Source of the DNA: Citrobacter europaeus
Lineage (GTDB): Bacteria; Pseudomonadota; Gammaproteobacteria; Enterobacterales; Enterobacteriaceae
DNA length: 64,000 nt
Direction of reading: 5' to 3'
NCBI GenBank assembly: GCA_020099315.1
Contig: CP083650.1
Coordinates: forward strand, 4,712,001-4,776,000
This document shows positions 59,923 through 64,000 of this stretch, one piece after another. The stretch's first letter is position 1. Every line of letters starts with the position of its first letter. The notes below the pieces were generated by a model. That model saw only the letters and a list, made by a program, of their open reading frames with translations. It was not told the origin of the DNA and ran no database searches. Made by a program: the position numbers and the translations under genes.

Positions 59923-59949
59923 TTATCGGCGCTCAGGCGCAGAACTTTA
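59923..59949 (-). promoter_or_regulatory. sigma-28 (FliA) flagellar promoter of pdeH
   Basis: On the minus strand TAAAGTTC (59942-59949), an 11-base spacer and GCCGATAA (59923-59930) match the consensus TAAAGTTT-N11-GCCGATAA at all but one base. It sits at fitting distance from the pdeH start. Confidence 0.92.
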
Positions 59950-60020
59950 CGTTCAGCCGTACGCAAAATAGAAACTAAGCGGCAAAAAACGACGCAGAAC
60001 ACGTGCTGGCTCAAAAAAAT

Positions 60021-60039
60021 AATGGAACGATGTTTTAAT
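60021..60039 (+). promoter_or_regulatory. candidate KdgR operator upstream of kdgK
   Basis: AATGGAACGATGTTTTAAT resembles the palindromic KdgR consensus (AATGAAAC...GTTTCATT) at most positions and lies 66 bases before kdgK, a known KdgR target. Confidence 0.55.
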
Positions 60040-60104
60040 ATAGTTGACCACTTAACACCCACAGCGCACACTAACGCTAATTTTTTTCAGAGCAGGTTAC
60101 GACT

Positions 60105-61034
60105 ATGTCCAGAAAGATTGCCGTGATTGGCGAATGCATGATTGAGCTGTCACAGAAAGGCGCTGACGTTCAGCGCGGATTCGGTGGCGACACGTTGAAT
60201 ACATCCGTTTATATCGCCCGTCAGGTCGATGCTGCGGCACTTTCCGTACACTATGTGACTGCACTGGGTACCGACAGTTTTAGCCAACAAATGCTGGAAT
60301 CCTGGCAGGGCGAAAACGTCGATACCTCATTAACTCAGCGCATGGAAAACCGCCTGCCGGGCCTCTATTACATTGAGACCGATAGCACCGGCGAGCGCAC
60401 CTTCTATTACTGGCGTAATGAAGCCGCCGCAAAATTCTGGCTGGAGAGCGAACAGTCCACCGCGATTTGCGAAGAGCTGGCGACATTTGACTATCTGTAT
60501 CTGAGCGGAATCAGCCTGGCGATTTTAAGCCCGGCAAGTCGTGACAAGCTGCTGTCATTGCTGCGTGAATGCCGTGCCAACGGTGGAAAAGTCATTTTTG
60601 ACAATAACTACCGTCCACGCCTGTGGAGCAGTAAAGAAGAGACCCAGCAGGTGTATCAGCAGATGCTGGAATGCACCAATATTGCGTTCCTGACGCTGGA
60701 CGATGAAGACGCGCTGTGGGGTGAAAAACCCGTTGCCGAGGTGATTGCCCGTACTCACGCTGCTGGCGTTCAGGAAGTGGTTGTGAAGCGCGGCGCAGAC
60801 TCTTGCCTGGTTTCCATTGCAGGCGAAGAACTGATCGACGTTCCGGCCGTAAAACTGCCGAAAGAGAAGGTGATCGATACCACCGCTGCGGGAGACTCCT
60901 TCAGCGCCGGGTATCTGGCGGTACGTCTGACCGGTGGCGATGCTGCTGATGCCGCAAAACGCGGCCATCTGACGGCAAGCACGGTGATTCAGCATCGTGG
61001 GGCGATTATCCCCCGCGACGCCATGCCGCAATAA
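60105..61034 (+). CDS. kdgK: 2-keto-3-deoxygluconate kinase KdgK
   Basis: A 309-residue PfkB-family sugar kinase that phosphorylates 2-keto-3-deoxygluconate with ATP to the Entner-Doudoroff intermediate KDPG, which Eda then cleaves. The two PfkB signatures are present: GFGGDTLNTSVYIARQ near the start and DTTAAGDSFSAGYLA near residue 254 with the catalytic Asp. The length equals that of E. coli KdgK. It is divergent from pdeH. Confidence 0.97.
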   Translation: MSRKIAVIGECMIELSQKGADVQRGFGGDTLNTSVYIARQVDAAALSVHYVTALGTDSFSQQMLESWQGENVDTSLTQRMENRLPGLYYIETDSTGERTFYYWRNEAAAKFWLESEQSTAICEELATFDYLYLSGISLAILSPASRDKLLSLLRECRANGGKVIFDNNYRPRLWSSKEETQQVYQQMLECTNIAFLTLDDEDALWGEKPVAEVIARTHAAGVQEVVVKRGADSCLVSIAGEELIDVPAVKLPKEKVIDTTAAGDSFSAGYLAVRLTGGDAADAAKRGHLTASTVIQHRGAIIPRDAMPQ

Positions 61035-61045
61035 CGTGTTGTTCT

Positions 61046-61080
61046 TGTAGGCCGGGGGCGCTTAGCTTGCCCGGCCTACA
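61046..61080. repeat. perfect REP-like stem between kdgK and yhjJ
   Basis: Eleven-base arms TGTAGGCCGGG and CCCGGCCTACA (61046-61056, 61070-61080) around 13 bases. It probably protects or ends both convergent transcripts. Confidence 0.8.
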
Positions 61081-61083
61081 GGT

Positions 61084-62577
61084 CTACTGTACCGGCGGGA
61101 TGTCCGACACTTCAGGATGTGATTCATCCGTTTCAACCGAGGTTGCCGCTGCGGTAACCGGCGCCATAATGCTATCCCACGTCGCCTGTAGATCCTTCAT
61201 ATTGAATTCAGGTTCACCCTTTGGCTGCAGCAGGATTAACGCCATGTCTTGCGACAGTTGCTGACGCAGGTCCTGGTTCAGCATCTCAACGCTCAGGCTG
61301 TTCAGGAAGCTCTGGCGTAAACGCTGATACTGTTCAGGCGCAATATCCACCACCTGATTTTGCAGTGAGCGCAAACGCTGGCTGATCAAAATATCGGTAT
61401 CGGTGCGACCATAGGTGGCAAACAGCTTCTGCAGTTCCAGATTCTTTTGCGCCACCAGCGCATTAAACTCTTCTTCCGGCAGCCCCTTATCACGCACTTT
61501 GGCCAGCTCACGCGCAACCGTACCGAGGTTCGCATTCAGCTTACCGTTCGGTGATTCAACGTTGATGGCGCACTGCGCGCGCAGGAACAGCACCCGACAG
61601 TCGAATCCAAGGCCAATGTCTTTGGCATTGTTTTTGGTGAGCTCCTGCTGAATGTGCCAGAACAACGCTTCGCGAGCTAAATCAGCGCGCCAGTAACGTA
61701 GCAGTGCGGCAGATTCACGGATCGGCTGCCACGGCGTATCCCACATAATAGACAGACGATCCTGACGTACCGCATCAGTCATGATGCTCACAGCCTCTGC
61801 ACGCAGCGGAGAGAGCGTCGGTACCGGCGCCGGGGTTTCGCGTTTACCTTTTAACTCGCCAAAGGTTTTGTTGATTTGCTCAGCCACGCTGCGCGCATCT
61901 ACGTTACCGACGATAATCAGCGTCATCGCATCCGGGGTATACCATTTCTGGTAGAAGGACTGGATTTTCGTCGCATCGACAGGCGTTTTCAGCGGATCGG
62001 CTGGATCATGACCCAGCAGCGTCGATCCCTTCAGACGATAGCGCCACCATCCCTCTTTGGTATCTGACGGCCAGGTTGCCACCATGTCTTCACTACTCAG
62101 CGCATGATTGACCGTTTCAGGGGTAATGCTCAAATTGCCGGAAATATTGGCCAGATATGAAAGCGACTCTTTCAGCAGATCGTTACGGCTGTTAGGCAGA
62201 CTGAGGTTATACAGCGTGGAATCATAGGAAACGATAACGGGCGGCATGGGACGTTTGGGATCGAACCCCTGCTGCCAAAGTGAACGGGCTTGCGTGGCGT
62301 CGAGGCCGCCGCTTTGCGTCAGCGCGATACGTGGGATCGCATGGCTGAAACCACTCTGTTGCGTACTTTCGGTGAGTGAACCGGTATTAACCAGCAGGCG
62401 AACCTCAATACGGTCGCTGGGGCGCTGGGGAGTGGCCAAGACTTGCCACTGTAAACCATTTGCCAGCGTACCCTGTTGCCACGCCGGGTCAGGCTGGAGC
62501 GCATCTGCCTGCACATAGCCGGCAGTGGCCATCATCAGCAAGCCGCCCGCTAAAAGTCGAATTTTTGTGCCCTGCAT
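61084..62577 (-). CDS. yhjJ: M16-family pseudo-peptidase YhjJ
   Basis: A 497-residue periplasmic protein with a cleavable signal peptide (residues 1-24, ending VQADA). It has the fold of M16 zinc peptidases (insulinase/pitrilysin), shown by TLANGLQWQVL and VRLLVNTGSLTE, but the zinc motif HxxEH is replaced by GFSHAIPR, so it should be catalytically dead. The second M16 domain (PDAMTLIIVGNVDARSVAEQ) is intact in shape. The length matches E. coli YhjJ (498). Its role is unknown. Confidence 0.93.
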   Translation of the reverse strand: MQGTKIRLLAGGLLMMATAGYVQADALQPDPAWQQGTLANGLQWQVLATPQRPSDRIEVRLLVNTGSLTESTQQSGFSHAIPRIALTQSGGLDATQARSLWQQGFDPKRPMPPVIVSYDSTLYNLSLPNSRNDLLKESLSYLANISGNLSITPETVNHALSSEDMVATWPSDTKEGWWRYRLKGSTLLGHDPADPLKTPVDATKIQSFYQKWYTPDAMTLIIVGNVDARSVAEQINKTFGELKGKRETPAPVPTLSPLRAEAVSIMTDAVRQDRLSIMWDTPWQPIRESAALLRYWRADLAREALFWHIQQELTKNNAKDIGLGFDCRVLFLRAQCAINVESPNGKLNANLGTVARELAKVRDKGLPEEEFNALVAQKNLELQKLFATYGRTDTDILISQRLRSLQNQVVDIAPEQYQRLRQSFLNSLSVEMLNQDLRQQLSQDMALILLQPKGEPEFNMKDLQATWDSIMAPVTAAATSVETDESHPEVSDIPPVQ

Positions 62578-62759
62578 GTGAACCCCTGATCAACTATCCT
62601 GGAAATAAAAAGACAGCCCGTGAAAGGACTCTCTGAATATGACGTTAAAAACACTTCGTGTTAGACCGCAAGAACATAAAAATGTCACGGAGGAAGTGAA
62701 AAAATCCCGACGCCGCCGAATCGGCAGTTTCAGGCACAGGGGGTAATTATGCGCAAACA

Positions 62760-62787
62760 CCCGCAGTCCTGGAAGGGACTACGGGCA
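62760..62787 (-). terminator. hairpin downstream of dctA
   Basis: CCCGCAGTCC pairs with GGGACTACGGG; on the minus strand TGTTTG follows, a poor T-run. Likely the end of the dctA transcript. Confidence 0.45.
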
Positions 62788-62799
62788 TAAGTGACGAGA

Positions 62800-64000
62800 T
62801 TAAGAGGATAAATCGTGCGTTTTGCCATCCGGCGCACGGTTATTCAACGTATCATCCAGCTTTTTGGTGTCCAATTCTTTCACCCATTTAGCCACAACGA
62901 CAGTTGCCACACCGTTACCAATCAGGTTGGTCAGCGCACGGGCTTCAGACATGAAGCGGTCAATACCGAGAATCAGCGCCAGACCTGCAACCGGCAAATG
63001 CCCCACCGCAGAGATAGTCGCGGCCAGAACAATAAAGCCACTCCCGGTCACACCCGCAGCACCTTTTGAGGAGAGCAGGAGCACTACCAACAGGGTTATC
63101 TGATGGAAGATATCCATATGGCTGTTGGTGGCCTGTGCGATAAACACCGCCGCCATCGTCAGATAGATTGATGTCCCATCAAGGTTAAACGAGTAGCCCG
63201 TGGGTATAACCAATCCGACAACCGACTTCCGACAGCCCAGTTTTTCCATCTTATCGAGCATGCGCGGTAGCGCGGACTCGGAAGAGGAAGTCCCCAGAAC
63301 GATCAGCAGTTCTTCACGGATATAGCGGATGAATTTAAAGATACTGAAGCCGGTTGCGCGCGCAATTGAGCCCAGCACCAGCACCACGAACAAAATACAG
63401 GTGATGTAGAAGCAGATGATCAACTGACCCAGTTGGACCAGCGTCCCGACGCCATATTTACCGATGGTAAAGGCCATGGCACCGAAAGCACCGATCGGCG
63501 CCAGGCGCATGATCATATTGATGATGCCGAAAATAACCTGTGAGAAACTTTCAATCACGTTGAAAATCATCTGGCCTTTGCTACCCAGACGATGCAGCGC
63601 AAAACCAAACATTACTGCAAACAGCAATACCTGCAGGATGTTACCGCTGGCAAACGCGCCAATGACGCTCGCCGGGATAATATCCATCAGGAAACCTACG
63701 ATCCCCTGGTCTTTTGCCTGCTCTGCATACATTGCAACCGCTTTGGCATCCAGCGTCGCCGGATCGACGTTCATCCCGGCACCGGGTTGCACCACGTTGA
63801 CGATGATAAGGCCGATGATCAGCGCAATCGTACTGACAATTTCAAAATAAAGCAGTGCAACCGCACCGGTGCGGCCTACGGCTTTCATACTTTCCATGCC
63901 TGCAATGCCGGTAACGACAGTACAGAAGATGACAGGTGCGATGACCATTTTGATGAGCTTAACGAAAGCATCACCAAGCGGCTTCATTTGTGCGCCTAAT
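62800..64000 (-). CDS. dctA: C4-dicarboxylate:H+ symporter DctA, 5' end cut by window
   Basis: About 400 residues of the aerobic transporter for succinate, fumarate, malate and aspartate (DAACS family, normally 428 residues). The frame is open to the window edge, so about 30 N-terminal residues lie outside; the ATG at 63987 is internal (Met-Lys-Pro-Leu-Gly). Hallmarks are present: the serine-rich loop LGTSSSESALPR and the helix motif GYSFNLDGTSIY that binds the carboxylate substrate and cations. Confidence 0.97.
   Translation of the reverse strand, partial: LGAQMKPLGDAFVKLIKMVIAPVIFCTVVTGIAGMESMKAVGRTGAVALLYFEIVSTIALIIGLIIVNVVQPGAGMNVDPATLDAKAVAMYAEQAKDQGIVGFLMDIIPASVIGAFASGNILQVLLFAVMFGFALHRLGSKGQMIFNVIESFSQVIFGIINMIMRLAPIGAFGAMAFTIGKYGVGTLVQLGQLIICFYITCILFVVLVLGSIARATGFSIFKFIRYIREELLIVLGTSSSESALPRMLDKMEKLGCRKSVVGLVIPTGYSFNLDGTSIYLTMAAVFIAQATNSHMDIFHQITLLVVLLLSSKGAAGVTGSGFIVLAATISAVGHLPVAGLALILGIDRFMSEARALTNLIGNGVATVVVAKWVKELDTKKLDDTLNNRAPDGKTHDLSS

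Noticed and set aside
788..61080. Repeated GC-rich palindromes as possible CRISPR or mobile elements
   Set aside because: They are single or paired REP units with varied loops at gene ends, without regular spacing or spacers.

Overview
The window is chromosomal DNA from an enterobacterium close to Citrobacter, Salmonella and Escherichia. Most genes match E. coli K-12 genes in length, motifs and order (rsmD-yhhLMN-zntA-tusA-yhhQ-dcrB-yhhST-acpT-nikR, then yhhJ-rbbA-yhiI, yhiN-pitA-uspB-uspA-dtpB, rsmJ-prlC-rlmJ-gor-yhjA-treF, and yhjB/yhjC/yhjD/yhjE/yhjG/pdeH/kdgK/yhjJ/dctA). E. coli-type REP/BIME hairpins sit in many gaps. I favour Citrobacter or a close relative, but the genus cannot be fixed by reading alone. 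No rRNA, tRNA, CRISPR array, insertion sequence or integrase was seen.

Region by region. Bases 1-9540 hold the backbone from a truncated rsmD to nikR. nikR is an orphan: the nickel importer genes nikABCDE that precede it in E. coli are missing, and acpT is almost directly followed by nikR, with a possible scrap of nikE between them. Bases 9650-10360 hold a hicAB toxin-antitoxin pair with a perfect dyad in its promoter. Bases 10362-15297 hold the yhiI-rbbA-yhhJ export and ribosome-associated ABC operon. Bases 15740-26905 hold a complete 4-hydroxyphenylacetate (homoprotocatechuate) degradation cluster, hpaR / hpaG1-G2-E-D-F-H-I-X-A / hpaBC. It lies where K-12 has yhiJ-yhiM, and hpaG is split into two translationally coupled genes instead of one fused gene.

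Bases 27049-32967 return to backbone (yhiN, pitA, uspB, uspA, dtpB). Bases 33054-34989 add a divergent pair not in K-12 at this place: an Rrf2-family cysteine-containing regulator and a type-II NADH dehydrogenase-like flavoprotein. Bases 35033-43858 are backbone again (rsmJ to treF), with a perfect FNR box before the tri-haem peroxidase gene yhjA.

The main accessory zone is 43.9-52.4 kb, between treF and yhjC. It holds an unrecognised membrane protein with ankyrin-like repeats and a lysozyme-fold protein with two of three catalytic residues replaced. It also holds a chemoreceptor gene co-oriented with a c-di-GMP phosphodiesterase (EAL) gene, an orphan winged-helix regulator, and a MarT/FidL-like (ToxR/CadC-type) membrane regulator pair behind an AT-rich leader. 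The conserved LuxR-type gene yhjB sits inside this zone. A short-chain dehydrogenase gene divergent from the LysR gene yhjC closes it.

Bases 53281-64000 are backbone again. They include pdeH behind a near-consensus flagellar sigma-28 promoter, kdgK behind a KdgR-like operator, the M16-like pseudo-peptidase yhjJ, and dctA cut by the window end. Two EAL phosphodiesterases, a chemoreceptor, a flagellar-class promoter and several orphan regulators make motility and c-di-GMP signalling a theme of the right half. Aromatic-acid catabolism dominates the left half.
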